Of a stretch of DNA of 64,000 nt, positions 54,147 to 63,402 are shown one piece after another. Below the pieces are notes generated by a model. That model was given only the letters and a program-made list of their open reading frames with translations. It ran no database searches and had not been told where the DNA came from. The translations under genes and the position numbers were made by a program. Each line of letters opens with the position of its first letter. Positions within the stretch are counted from its first letter, which is position 1. Origin of the DNA: Paracoccaceae bacterium (GTDB lineage: Bacteria > Pseudomonadota > Alphaproteobacteria > Rhodobacterales > Rhodobacteraceae); the NCBI GenBank assembly GCA_012103375.1, contig WLWX01000001.1:496001-560000 (forward strand), given 5' to 3'.

Positions 54147-54757
54147 GCGATCCGGTGATCCCTGACGAAGCTGCGGGCGCAGACCTGGCCCGGCGCAAGA
54201 AACGCACGGCGCGCCAGATGATTGGCGTGGCGCTGGTGATGGGCGCGCTGGCCTGGGCTTCGGTTCCGTTTTACAACTGGTTTTGCAGCGTCACAGGCTT
54301 TGGCGGCACGCCGCTGGTCGCGGCTGAGGCCCCCGCCGAGGTGCTGGATCAGACGGTTACAGTACGCTTTGATGCCTCGCTCGAACGTGGCATGCCCTGG
54401 ACGTTCAAGCCCGAGCTGCGCGAAATCACCGCCAAGATCGGCGAACCGATGCTGGCCTATTACATCGCCCACAACCCGACCGACCGGCCCGTCGCAGGCA
54501 GCGCCAGTTTCAATGTCGCACCTTACGAGGCTGGCGGGTTTTTCACCAAGATCGACTGCTTCTGCTTTGAACTTCAGGTTCTGCAACCCGGGGAAACGGT
54601 GCGCATGCCTGTCACTTTCTTTGTTGACCCCGAAATGGTCGATGATCGCGACGCAAAGTTTGTCAAACACATCACGCTGTCCTACACCTTCCACGTAACT
54701 GACCTGCCCGAAGAACAGGCCGCGCTGGCCATCCCTTCGCAGCAGGACGACCTATAA
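54143..54757 (+). CDS. ctaG: Cytochrome c oxidase assembly protein CtaG (Cox11)
   Basis: A 204-residue Cox11-type copper chaperone that delivers CuB to subunit I. It has one N-terminal membrane helix ([19 protein letters not shown]) and a periplasmic immunoglobulin-like domain. The conserved copper-binding Cys pair is in [10 protein letters not shown], with VTFFVDPEM typical further on. It overlaps the 59-residue gene upstream and is 17 bases from ctaE. Confidence 0.95.
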   Translation: MSDPVIPDEAAGADLARRKKRTARQMIGVALVMGALAWASVPFYNWFCSVTGFGGTPLVAAEAPAEVLDQTVTVRFDASLERGMPWTFKPELREITAKIGEPMLAYYIAHNPTDRPVAGSASFNVAPYEAGGFFTKIDCFCFELQVLQPGETVRMPVTFFVDPEMVDDRDAKFVKHITLSYTFHVTDLPEEQAALAIPSQQDDL

Positions 54758-54774
54758 GATCAGAGGGCCCCGCA

Positions 54775-55602
54775 ATGGCACATGCAAAGAACCACGATTA
54801 TCACATCCTGAACCCCTCGGTCTGGCCATTCATCGGTGCGGTTGGCGGCTTCGTCATGCTGTTCGGTGCGGTCTTGTGGATGAAAGAGGTTACGGCCGCC
54901 GACATCCCGCTTTACCCGTGGGTGTTCATCTTTGGCCTGCTGATGGTCGCCTATGTGATGTACGCATGGTGGGCCGACGTGGTTGAGGAAAGCCAGATCG
55001 GCGATCACACACCGGTTGTGCGCCTTGGCCTGCGCTATGGCTTCATCTTCTTCATCATGTCCGAGGTGATGTTCTTTTCCGCCTGGTTCTGGTCGTTCTT
55101 CAAGCACGCCATGTATCCGATGCACCCCGATGGCATCAGTCCTGCCGTGGACGGCGTCTGGCCACCTGCCGGGATCGAGGTCTTCGACCCCTGGCATCTG
55201 CCGCTGATAAACACGCTGATCCTGCTGTTGTCGGGCTGTGCGGCGACCTGGGCGCACCACGCGCTGGTGCATGAAAACAACCGTAAAGACCTGGTGAACG
55301 GGCTGATCATCGCCATCGCGCTGGGGGCGTTGTTTACCTTCTTCCAGGCGTATGAGTACAGCCACGCGGCTTTTGGTTTCTCGGGCAATATCTATGGCGC
55401 GAACTTCTTCATGGCGACCGGCTTTCACGGCGCGCATGTTCTGATCGGCACGATCTTCCTGTTCGTCTGCCTGATGCGTGCCCTGCGCGGCCACTTCACC
55501 CCCGAACGCCACGTGGGTTTTGAGGCTGCGGCCTGGTACTGGCACTTCGTCGATGTGGTCTGGCTGTTCCTTTTCGCCGCCATCTATATCTGGGGAAGCT
55601 GA
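54775..55602 (+). CDS. ctaE: Cytochrome c oxidase subunit III
   Basis: A 275-residue membrane protein with seven helices. Signatures include [20 protein letters not shown] at the N-terminus, [33 protein letters not shown] and the C-terminal [13 protein letters not shown]. It stabilises the aa3 oxidase core and proton uptake. GAGGG precedes ATG 54775. A terminator follows at 55639-55665. Confidence 0.96.
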   Translation: MAHAKNHDYHILNPSVWPFIGAVGGFVMLFGAVLWMKEVTAADIPLYPWVFIFGLLMVAYVMYAWWADVVEESQIGDHTPVVRLGLRYGFIFFIMSEVMFFSAWFWSFFKHAMYPMHPDGISPAVDGVWPPAGIEVFDPWHLPLINTLILLLSGCAATWAHHALVHENNRKDLVNGLIIAIALGALFTFFQAYEYSHAAFGFSGNIYGANFFMATGFHGAHVLIGTIFLFVCLMRALRGHFTPERHVGFEAAAWYWHFVDVVWLFLFAAIYIWGS

Positions 55603-55638
55603 TAAGCGCCGAAATTCGGCCCCTTTGACAATTGCTCT

Positions 55639-55665
55639 GGCGCAGGTCGCGGCCTGCGCCTTTTT
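55639..55665 (+). terminator. Intrinsic terminator between ctaE and surf1
   Basis: GGCGCAGG-TCGCGG-CCTGCGCC forms an 8-bp GC stem followed directly by TTTTT. It lies inside an otherwise continuous oxidase gene series, just before the SURF1 gene, so it may lower transcription of the assembly and threonine genes beyond. Confidence 0.82.
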
Positions 55666-55677
55666 ATGTGGATGACC

Positions 55678-56361
55678 ATGACTCGACTGACCCTCATCAT
55701 CATTGGTGCAATCGCAGGCTTTGTCCTGCTGGCAGCACTCGGCATCTGGCAGATGCAGCGCCTCGACTGGAAACAGAATGTATTGGGAGAGCTTGAGGCC
55801 GCCATGACCGCCGATCCGGTGGCCTTGCCCGCGATGCCGCAGGCAGAGGCGCATCGCTATCTTCCGGTCGCCGCCGAAGGTGTCTTCACCGGGGATGAAC
55901 TGCACGTGCTGGCCAGCGTCAAAGGCGAAGGCGCTGTGTATCGCGTGATTGCCCCGTTCCAGACGACAGATGGCCGCCTTGTCATGGTTGATCGTGGCAC
56001 GATCCCGACAGATCAGAAAGACACGGTTCGCGAACCTTCGGCGGCACGCGTTATCGGCAACCTGCACTGGCCGGACGAGGTTGACGAGTTTACGCCAGAC
56101 CCCCAGCGCGAAGAAAACATCTGGTTCGCCCGTGACGTGCCGCTGATGGCAGCCGTGCTGGGGACCGAACCGGTTCTGCTGGTCGCGCGCGAAATTGGCG
56201 GTCTGGAAGCAACTACCACCCCGCATCCCATCGACACCTCGGGCATTCCCAACGATCATCTGCAATACGCGATCACCTGGTTTGCGCTGGCATTGATCTG
56301 GGCGGGGATGACAGTGACGCTGGTTCACCGTATCAGTCGTCCCAGACGGCGGCGGTTCTAA
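55678..56361 (+). CDS. SURF1-family oxidase assembly protein
   Basis: A 227-residue SURF1 (Shy1) homologue for heme A insertion into the oxidase. It has an N-terminal helix (TLIIIGAIAGFVLLAALG) followed by the hallmark IWQMQRLDWKQ, a periplasmic domain with VMVDRGTIPTDQ, and a C-terminal helix after the conserved NDHLQYAITWFALALIW. ATG 55678 is preferred for spacing from the terminator; ATG 55666 and 55672 are in frame. It reads directly into thrC. Confidence 0.92.
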   Translation: MTRLTLIIIGAIAGFVLLAALGIWQMQRLDWKQNVLGELEAAMTADPVALPAMPQAEAHRYLPVAAEGVFTGDELHVLASVKGEGAVYRVIAPFQTTDGRLVMVDRGTIPTDQKDTVREPSAARVIGNLHWPDEVDEFTPDPQREENIWFARDVPLMAAVLGTEPVLLVAREIGGLEATTTPHPIDTSGIPNDHLQYAITWFALALIWAGMTVTLVHRISRPRRRRF

Positions 56362-56375
56362 GGCGACACATTCCC

Positions 56376-57764
56376 ATGCGTTACATTTCGACCCGCGGGC
56401 AAGCGCCCGCGTTAAGCTTTGAACAGGCGATGCTGACCGGGCTTGCCCGGGATGGCGGGCTATACGTGCCCGAAGATGTGCCGACCCTGACACAGGATGA
56501 GGTCGCATCGCTGGCGGGCCTGTCCTACGAAGAGGCGGCGTTCCGGATCATGTGGCCCTTCGTCGGCGACAGTTTCAGCCAGGCCGAATTGCGCGCCGCC
56601 ATCGCCGCCGCCTATGACGGCTTCGGCCACGCCGCCCGCGCGCCGCTGGTGCAACTGGACGCGAACTACTTCCTGTTGGAATTGTTCCACGGACCCACGC
56701 TGGCCTTCAAAGATTTCGCCATGCAGCTGATCGGCCAGCTGTTCCAGACCGCCTTGGCGCGTTCGGGGCAACGTATCACCATCGTCGGCGCGACCAGCGG
56801 CGATACCGGATCGGCAGCGATCGAGGCGTTTCGGGGCCTCGATAACGTCGATGTCTACATCCTCTACCCCCATGGCCGCGTCAGCGAGGTACAGCGCCGC
56901 CAGATGACCACGCCCACGGAAGATAACGTCCATGCCCTCGCGCTCGACGGCGATTTCGACGATTGCCAGGCGATGCTGAAGGCGATGTTCAACGATTTCG
57001 ACTTCCGGGATGAGGTTGGGCTGGCGGGCGTCAACTCGATCAACTGGGCGCGGGTGCTTGCGCAGGTTGTGTATTACTTCACCAGCGCGGTCAGCCTTGG
57101 TGCGCCGCACCGCCCGGTCAGTTTCACTGTGCCGACAGGGAATTTTGGCGATATTTTCGCAGGTCATATCGCCCGGAAAATGGGCCTGCCAATTGCGCAG
57201 CTGGTGATCGCGACTAATCAGAACGACATCCTGCACCGGACGCTGGAAACCGGCAGTTACTCCAAATCCGGTGTCACGCCCTCGATCAGCCCGTCGATGG
57301 ATATTCAGGTATCCTCAAATTTCGAACGTCTGCTGTTCGACCTTTACGACCGCGACGGCGCGGCAGTGGCCGGGCAGATGGACGATCTGGCGACCACGGG
57401 GCAGTTCAAAATCTCTCAGGGTGCGCTGGAACGGTTGCGGGCGGAATTCACATCGGGCCGCGCGTCCGAGGCGGAAACGCTTGCCACCATCACCGCGACC
57501 CGCGCGGCAAGTGGCGAAACCCTCTGCCCGCATTCCGCGGTCGGCGTGAAGGTCGCCGCCGACCACATTGGCGCGACGCCGATGATCACGCTCGCCACCG
57601 CCCACCCGGCCAAGTTCCCGGATGCTGTGGAAAATGCAACAGGGGTGCGCCCGGCCCTTCCCAACCGGATGGCCGATCTTTATGACCGATCAGAACGAGT
57701 GACGCAGGTCGAAAATGGCCTCGCCGCCGTCGAAAATCTGATCCGGGGGCGTCGCCAGACTTGA
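56376..57764 (+). CDS. thrC: Threonine synthase
   Basis: A 462-residue PLP enzyme converting O-phosphohomoserine to threonine. It opens MRYISTRGQAPALSFEQAM; the Schiff-base lysine is Lys112 in LAFKDFAMQ. Phosphate and PLP contacts include VGATSGDTGSAAIEAF and VPTGNFGDI. It starts 14 bases after surf1 and its stop overlaps the M16 protease start. The surf1-thrC-M16-GNAT order is conserved in Rhodobacteraceae. Confidence 0.96.
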   Translation: MRYISTRGQAPALSFEQAMLTGLARDGGLYVPEDVPTLTQDEVASLAGLSYEEAAFRIMWPFVGDSFSQAELRAAIAAAYDGFGHAARAPLVQLDANYFLLELFHGPTLAFKDFAMQLIGQLFQTALARSGQRITIVGATSGDTGSAAIEAFRGLDNVDVYILYPHGRVSEVQRRQMTTPTEDNVHALALDGDFDDCQAMLKAMFNDFDFRDEVGLAGVNSINWARVLAQVVYYFTSAVSLGAPHRPVSFTVPTGNFGDIFAGHIARKMGLPIAQLVIATNQNDILHRTLETGSYSKSGVTPSISPSMDIQVSSNFERLLFDLYDRDGAAVAGQMDDLATTGQFKISQGALERLRAEFTSGRASEAETLATITATRAASGETLCPHSAVGVKVAADHIGATPMITLATAHPAKFPDAVENATGVRPALPNRMADLYDRSERVTQVENGLAAVENLIRGRRQT

Positions 57765-59023
57765 CCGTAGAACTTGCCAGACTGCCCAACGGGCTGCGTG
57801 TCGTGACCGAGAATATGCCGGGCCTGAAAAGCGCCTCGGTCGGGATCTGGGTGACCGCCGGTGGCCGGCACGAGCGTCTTGAACAAAACGGCATCGCGCA
57901 TTTCCTGGAACACATGGCCTTCAAGGGGACCGAGCGGCGTTCGGCACTGGAAATTGCCGAGGCGATCGAGGATGTCGGCGGCTTCATCAACGCCTACACA
58001 AGCCGCGAGATGACGGCCTATTACGCACGCGTTCTGGAAGCCGACGTGCCGCTGGCGCTGGATGTGCTGGCCGACATCGTCCTGAACCCTGTCTTCGACC
58101 CGGCCGAGATCGAGATTGAGCGTGGCGTCATCCTGCAAGAGATTGGCCAGGCGCTGGACACCCCCGACGATATTGTCTTCGATTGGCTGCAAGAGGTTGC
58201 CTATCCAGACCAGCCCATCGGCCGCACGATCCTTGGCCCGGCAGAACGTGTCGGCGCGTTCAATCGCGATGATCTGGCGGGCTTTGTGACCGAACGCTAT
58301 GCGCCCAGCCAGATGATCATCGCCGCAGCTGGGTCCGTCGATCATGACGCGCTGGTGCGGATGGCCGAAGATCTGTTCGGCGCGATCCCTGCGCGCGATA
58401 CCGGCCCGGCCAGTGCGGCGACGTTCAGCGGTGGCGAATTCCGCCGCGCCCGCAATCTGGAACAGGTGCATTTCGCGCTGGCCGTGGAATCGCCCGGCTA
58501 CAGGGATGAAAACATCTATACCTCGCAGATCTTGGCCTCCGCCCTCGGCGGCGGCATGTCATCGCGCCTGTTTCAGGAAGCGCGCGAAAAGCGGGGCCTG
58601 TGTTATTCGATCTTCGCGCAGGCTGGGGCCTATTCTGACAGCGGGCTGATGACGATCTATGCGGGCACCGGCGCTGACGAGATTGCAGGACTTGCCGAAC
58701 TGACCATTGATGAGTTGAAGCGCGCCGCCGATGACATGACGCCCGCCGAAGTCGCGCGCGCCCGCGCCCAGATGAAAGCCGGGTTGCTGATGGGGCTGGA
58801 AAGCCCGTCGTCGCGCGCCGAACGCATCGCGCGCCTGCTGGCAATCTGGGACCGGGTGCCTGATCTGGATGAAACCGTCGCGCGGATTGACGCGGTTACC
58901 ACCGGCGATGTCAAAGCACTGGCCGCAGGAATGGCCGGGGCAGGGGGCGCGGCGCTGGCGTTGTATGGTCCTGTCGACAAGGCCCCGGATCACGCCGCCC
59001 TGTTGGCGCGCCTTGCGGCGTGA
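57761..59023 (+). CDS. M16-family zinc peptidase (mitochondrial processing peptidase-like)
   Basis: A 420-residue pitrilysin-family protease. The inverted zinc motif HFLEH (His47, Glu50, His51) is present, with the downstream Glu in the ERGVILQEIGQ region. The C-terminal half-domain has GGGMSSRLFQEAREKRGLCYSI. A TTG start at 57761 overlaps the thrC stop. It probably degrades or processes peptides in the cytoplasm or periplasm; no signal peptide is seen. It is closely related to the alphaproteobacterial ancestor-like MPP beta group. Confidence 0.92.
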   Translation: MTVELARLPNGLRVVTENMPGLKSASVGIWVTAGGRHERLEQNGIAHFLEHMAFKGTERRSALEIAEAIEDVGGFINAYTSREMTAYYARVLEADVPLALDVLADIVLNPVFDPAEIEIERGVILQEIGQALDTPDDIVFDWLQEVAYPDQPIGRTILGPAERVGAFNRDDLAGFVTERYAPSQMIIAAAGSVDHDALVRMAEDLFGAIPARDTGPASAATFSGGEFRRARNLEQVHFALAVESPGYRDENIYTSQILASALGGGMSSRLFQEAREKRGLCYSIFAQAGAYSDSGLMTIYAGTGADEIAGLAELTIDELKRAADDMTPAEVARARAQMKAGLLMGLESPSSRAERIARLLAIWDRVPDLDETVARIDAVTTGDVKALAAGMAGAGGAALALYGPVDKAPDHAALLARLAA

Positions 59024-59607
59024 TGATCTGGTTTCGCCGCCGCCTTCGGATCGAAACCGCGCGGCTGACGCTGCGCCCGCCTGCCCACGCAGATTACCGC
59101 CCCTGGACCGCCCTGCGCCGTGACAGCGCCGATTTTCTGACCCCGTGGGAGCCCGCGTGGGCACGCGATCACCTGACCCGCAAGGCGTTTTCCAACCGGG
59201 TCTATTGGGCACAGCGCACGATCAATGGTGGTACGGCGCTGCCATTGTTTCTGGAACGGCGCAGCGATGGCGCACTGCTAGGCGCGATCACGCTGGACAA
59301 CATCCGCCGCGGTCCGTCGCAGGCGGGCACGCTGGGCTATTGGATCGGGCAGCGCCACATCCGACAGGGCTTCATGCGCGAGGCGATCATGGCCGTCGTC
59401 CACCACGCGTTCACAAACCTGGACCTGTCCCGGATCGAAGCCGCGTGCCTGAAGGAAAACGAGGCCTCTCGGGGTGTGCTAGAGGCGACTGGATTCAAAT
59501 ATGAGGGCGTCGCCCAAAGCTATCTGCAAATCGGCGGGCGATGGCGCAATCACGTGCTTTACGCGAATTTGCGCAGTGACCGGCGGGGCCGGACCACGGC
59601 GGGATAG
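59020..59607 (+). CDS. GNAT acetyltransferase (RimJ/RimL type)
   Basis: A 195-residue GNAT protein. It starts with the RimJ pattern RRRLRIETARLTLRPPAHAD; the acetyl-CoA loop region is IGQRHIRQGFMREAIMAVV, and RIEAACLKENEASRGVLEATGF is the standard C-terminal motif. It likely acetylates protein N-termini or a small molecule. The GTG at 59020 overlaps the M16 stop (ATG 59023 alternative). It ends six bases before the convergent QueC-like gene. Confidence 0.9.
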   Translation: MMIWFRRRLRIETARLTLRPPAHADYRPWTALRRDSADFLTPWEPAWARDHLTRKAFSNRVYWAQRTINGGTALPLFLERRSDGALLGAITLDNIRRGPSQAGTLGYWIGQRHIRQGFMREAIMAVVHHAFTNLDLSRIEAACLKENEASRGVLEATGFKYEGVAQSYLQIGGRWRNHVLYANLRSDRRGRTTAG

Positions 59608-59613
59608 GGGCCG

Positions 59614-60993
59614 TCAGGCAATGTAATTGCCGCGCAACCCGTGCCATTTGCGGCGCATATCATCGGCGATTTTCATGTATTCACGCCGTTTGGCATCGTC
59701 GATTTGCCCATCTATGGTCAGATCAATGTGCAGCAACACCAGATTGGCCATATATGCCGAACCTGGATTGCGCTGGCGGAAATACTCGATCGGATCAAGC
59801 TCATCCTCGAAAATCAGCGAATGGTCCAGGCCCATGTATTCCATCGCTAATCTCGTGCGGATGCATTTATCGCAGACGCCGCAATTTCCACCGTGTTCCT
59901 GTTCGACCAGACAAAAACCGAGATGACCAATTAGATCCGGTGCATTTTCATAGATTGTTTTAATCTTTTCGCCGCGGCTTGGAAGCGACCCGAGCATTTC
60001 GACCTGGAACTCACTGGTCGAAAGATATTTCGAAATACCTTCCGCACTGCAAAAGGTTGTTGCAACCAACTGACCCGCTGCCGAAAAATCGCCGGAAAAT
60101 GCGCCGCCACCCATTCCGTACCCGGCAAAGCCGAGGCATGTCGTCAAGAATAAAACATTGAAGGAATCATATTGTGTTTTGTACGACAGGCTCAGATCTG
60201 TTCGCAGTTCCTGCAATTCCAACGAAAAATGATCCGCGACTTTCTGCATTCGTTTCTGGCGACCGCTAAAGCCAGAATAGTTCTCCATCGGAAAGTCAAA
60301 ACCGCGGATCGACAGCCCGTGCGCGAATTCAGGGTTGGTAAGCGCGCTGTAGGCTGATTGTGTTGAAAAACTCCGTTTTAGGGCCTGAACGATGATTTTT
60401 CTTTCCATGCAGCCCGATCCTAAATTTTTGGCGCGGGGGTCGGCCCAAATCGCCTACATGCGCTCACGCGCAGCCATGCGCTGTCTCGTGGTCAAAGCTT
60501 TCCGACTATTTCGCTTCATAGGTTTTCGCAAGAAATCCGCGACGCTCTGATTTCGGAGTTTTTCAACACAATCGGCTGAATCAATTCCACCGCTAATGCA
60601 CAATATTCGTTCCTCGGACGCGGGTGCCCGATCCGCAACGATATTGGTGAATTCAATATCCATCGGTGAAGCGAACTGCGGCGTGCGTTGCTGCCAAATG
60701 CTACCGATGCGCGCCGCTGCGTTGGCGGCAGATTGCGAGATTGGAAGATCAAACCGGAATGAAACACCGCGTCGAATGGATTGTGCGGCGAGTGTGAAGA
60801 CCGCGAAATCAAAAGTCTCGAAATTCGGCAGCGGTCGATCCATTTCAAAATAACGCGTTTTCTTCCCAATTCGAAAAAGCAACCGATTGCCCACGGCGTC
60901 AATATCTGCGTGGTGCCTTGGTCTTGCCGACCTGACAATGTTCAGGAATTTCCGGTGAACCTTGTCGGAAAGGGTGCCCTGTGTACGATCCAT
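59614..60993 (-). pseudogene. QueC-like PP-loop ATPase, paralogue 1, split by MITE copy 4
   Basis: ATG 60993 (in-frame TGA directly upstream) encodes an N-terminal domain with NFETFDFAVFTLAAQSIRRG and then the PP-loop ILCISGGIDSA, at which point MITE copy 4 enters. After the MITE the same frame resumes as YSALTNPEFAHGLSIRGFDF. The C-terminal part has the zinc-like pattern C-x9-C-x2-C-x2-C (GGNCGVCDKCIRTR). Removing 222 bases gives 385 residues. The MITE brings an in-frame stop, so only an N-terminal fragment, or a C-terminal one restarted in the MITE, can be made. It is less GC-rich than its neighbours. The substrate is unknown. Confidence 0.82.
60356..60573 (+). mobile_element. MITE copy 4, inside QueC-like paralogue 1
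   Basis: 218 bp with perfect 20-bp terminal inverted repeats, flanked by a perfect 4-bp target duplication GGCT (60352-60355 and 60574-60577). It falls in the codon after the PP-loop SGGIDS. Its sequence is identical by eye to copies 1-3. Confidence 0.95.
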
Positions 60994-61052
60994 TCAAACA
61001 GCTCTGTCTTGATATGTGTCAACGGTTAAGTCGATTTTATTCTTGCACCGCA

Positions 61053-62429
61053 TCAGCTTGCGCGCTTTCCAAGCTTTGGTGCCTTGAAACCGGTCAGACG
61101 TGCGCGGCATTTTTCAGCGGCGCCTATTATCCGATTGTGTTGAAAAACTCCGAAATCAGAGCGTCGCGGATTTCTTGCGAAAACCTATGAAGCGAAATAG
61201 TCGGAAAGCTTTGACCACGAGACAGCGCATGGCTGCGCGTGAGCGCATGTAGGCGATTTGGGCCGACCCCCGCGCCAAAAATTTAGGATCGGGCTGCATG
61301 GAAAGAAAAATCATCGTTCAGGCCCTAAAACGGAGTTTTTCAACACAATCATCCTGTCTCTCTCCGGTCCGGGTTGGGTGCGAAGCGCCAGACCTTCAAG
61401 CCTGTATAAGGTCAATAGGAGGGTGGTTCGCTTGTTGTCAGTGTGGTTTTCGTAAAATGCCACCGGATCACGCGTGTCGGCAAACAGAAGTGTTTGCGAC
61501 ATTCCATTCAGATCAAGCGCAAACCTTGCGCGCATGCATTTTTCACATTCGCCACAATTGCCGCCATCAACCGGGTCGAAAAAGCAGAATCCCAAAAGGG
61601 AAACGAGTTTCGGATCCCTGTCGTATAGTACTTTTATTTTTTCAAATCTGTCTGGTTCTCTGCCGAAATGATCGAAAGGAAGCGTTGGCGTTCCCAAAAA
61701 ACCGTCAATACCCGGGACATTGCTGGCCGTTGTTGACAGCATTGATTCTGGAATTGTCTGATCAGCGGCAAATCCGCAACGAGCCAAAGAATTTCCGGCG
61801 AAATGCAGGCAACTGTATAGAAGAAGCGTATAATAAGCTTCCCGCGCGCGCAGACTTTTGCGGATATTCGTGCGAACGATTATGGGGTCCAGGCCAAAGT
61901 GATCCGCGATCTCGGAGATTTTCGCCATCCGCCCGCCAAATCCTTGTGGATTGTCGAGCGCGAAATCCAGACCGTGCAAAACCATTCCGTGGGTATAACC
62001 CTTATCTTGGGATGCCTCGATTGCCGCATGGGTCGAATCCACGCCGCCGCTAAGGCACAGAATTCCGCCGGTGCGTGGTGTCGTCGGGTCTGGGACGATA
62101 TTGGTCAGTTCAAGGTCCAGCGGATGCGACGTGGACGGAAACCGAACCGACCATAACACAGAGATCCGCGCCAGCGTGATCGCCATACCTTCGGAGACAG
62201 GCAAATCAAATTGAACCGGAACACCGCGTCGAATGGCCAGGGCCGCAATTATGATGGCTGCAAAATCAAAGGTCTCGAATTCCGGAAGATCCCGATCAGC
62301 CTCAAGAAAGTGGACCCTATCCCCCATCTTGAATTCGAACCTGTGCGGTTCGACCTTGGTTTCAACGATGATCCGTTTTCGATAGGGCTGTGCTGCCTTG
62401 ACGGCTTGGTGTTTTAGCCAGTCGATCAT
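61053..62429 (-). pseudogene. QueC-like PP-loop ATPase, paralogue 2, 3' end broken by MITE copy 5
   Basis: ATG 62429 begins MIDWLKHQAVKAAQPYRKR. The domain order matches paralogue 1: EFETFDFAAIIIAALAIRRG, the PP-loop ILCLSGGVDSTHAA, HGLDFALDNPQGFGGRM, and the cysteine pattern C-x9-C-x2-C-x2-C (GGNCGECEKCMRARF). The present frame ends at 61311 with MITE-encoded residues after PGPERDR. Excising the MITE and one ATCC restores IIGAAEKCRARLTGFKAPKL and a stop at 61053, for 384 residues, nearly the same length as paralogue 1. The loss is limited to the last 23 or so residues, so partial function is possible. Confidence 0.82.
61133..61350 (-). mobile_element. MITE copy 5 (inverted), inside QueC-like paralogue 2
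   Basis: 218 bp, the reverse complement of copies 1-4 and apparently identical to them by eye. It is flanked by a perfect 4-bp target duplication ATCC (61129-61132 and 61351-61354). Confidence 0.95.
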
Positions 62430-62558
62430 TGCCAGGCCTCTTTCCTGTTCTGTGCTCAGCCAGTCTATGCGAATACCACGCGCCGCAGCGTGCCGGGGTG
62501 TTCCTCGGTCTCAGCAATTTTACTAAAAGATTTCAGCCAATTGTGCTATAGGATTGTC

Positions 62559-63398
62559 ATGCGCCCTGTCGTCCTAACGTTTCTGTTTGCCGCTGTGCTG
62601 TTTGCCGGGTTTCCTGACCCTGCCAACGCTCAGGATCGCCGGCCCAGCCATTGCATCGCGCTGGCTGACGCGACGCCCGGCATCGAATTCCTGCACCGTG
62701 CCAGTTTTTCCGCGCCGCTGGAACGCAACACGGTGCGCCTCAGCTATATCGCGCATTCGATGTACCTGCTGGAGACTGAGGGCGGGTTGAGTGCGGTGAC
62801 CGATTACACCCGCTTCATCGGGCCAACCAGGCATGTGCCCGATGTTGTCACCATGAACCACGCCCATGACAGCCACTGGACGGCCAGCCCGGATCCGGCC
62901 ATTCCGCATGTGCTGAAGGGCTGGGGCAATGGGCGCGAACCGGCGGATCATCACCTTGACCTGGGCGAGATGCTGGTCAGGAATGTCGCGACCGACATCC
63001 GCAGCCGTTATTTCGACGATGTCGAAAAATTCGGCAACTCGATCTTCGTGTTTGAAGTTGCGGGCCTGTGCATCGGCCACCTTGGCCATTTGCATCACGA
63101 ACCGGACGCACAGCAATATGCGGCCCTCGGGCGGCTGGATGTGGTGATGGCGGCGGTGGATGGCGGGATGACCGTCGACCTGCCGACGATGATCCGTATT
63201 CTTAAACGATTGCGGTCGTCCATTGTGCTGCCGATGCACTGGTTCGAAGGTGGTTCGCTAGAGTTCTTTTTGGCCGGGATGAGCGACGAATTCGACATCC
63301 AGCGCCCCGGCCAGAACTGGATCGAGGTTTCGGCACGCTCGCTGCCCTCACGCCCCACAGTGGTTGTCCTGGACCCGGAGTATCTGAGTGATAACTAG
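62559..63398 (+). CDS. Exported MBL-fold metallo-hydrolase-like protein
   Basis: A 279-residue protein with a signal peptide (MRPVVLTFLFAAVLFAG, cleavage near ANA-QD). It has a UlaG-like metallo-beta-lactamase fold: the early strand NTVRLSYIAHSMYLLET, a metal-site-like VVTMNHAHDSHW, then CIGHLGHLHHE and VLPMHWFEGG with later His ligands. The canonical HxHxDH is altered to HAHDSH, so metal binding needs testing. ATG 62559 follows a TATAGG-like -10 sequence. It precedes a GlcD-type gene by four bases. Confidence 0.8.
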   Translation: MRPVVLTFLFAAVLFAGFPDPANAQDRRPSHCIALADATPGIEFLHRASFSAPLERNTVRLSYIAHSMYLLETEGGLSAVTDYTRFIGPTRHVPDVVTMNHAHDSHWTASPDPAIPHVLKGWGNGREPADHHLDLGEMLVRNVATDIRSRYFDDVEKFGNSIFVFEVAGLCIGHLGHLHHEPDAQQYAALGRLDVVMAAVDGGMTVDLPTMIRILKRLRSSIVLPMHWFEGGSLEFFLAGMSDEFDIQRPGQNWIEVSARSLPSRPTVVVLDPEYLSDN

Positions 63399-63402
63399 GG
63401 GT

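Noticed and set aside
59614-60408. A stand-alone gene beginning MERKIIVQALK inside a MITE
   Set aside because: Its first residues are MITE sequence; the conserved part is the 3' half of the interrupted QueC-like paralogue 1.
61298-62053. A plus-strand 251-residue reading frame starting in MITE copy 5
   Set aside because: It is antisense to QueC-like paralogue 2 and has no domain pattern; its start is MITE-derived.
59614-62429. A complete Qat or type IV CBASS antiphage system
   Set aside because: Only QueC-like proteins are present; no CD-NTase, AAA ATPase, TatD or other partner genes are visible in the flanking sequence.
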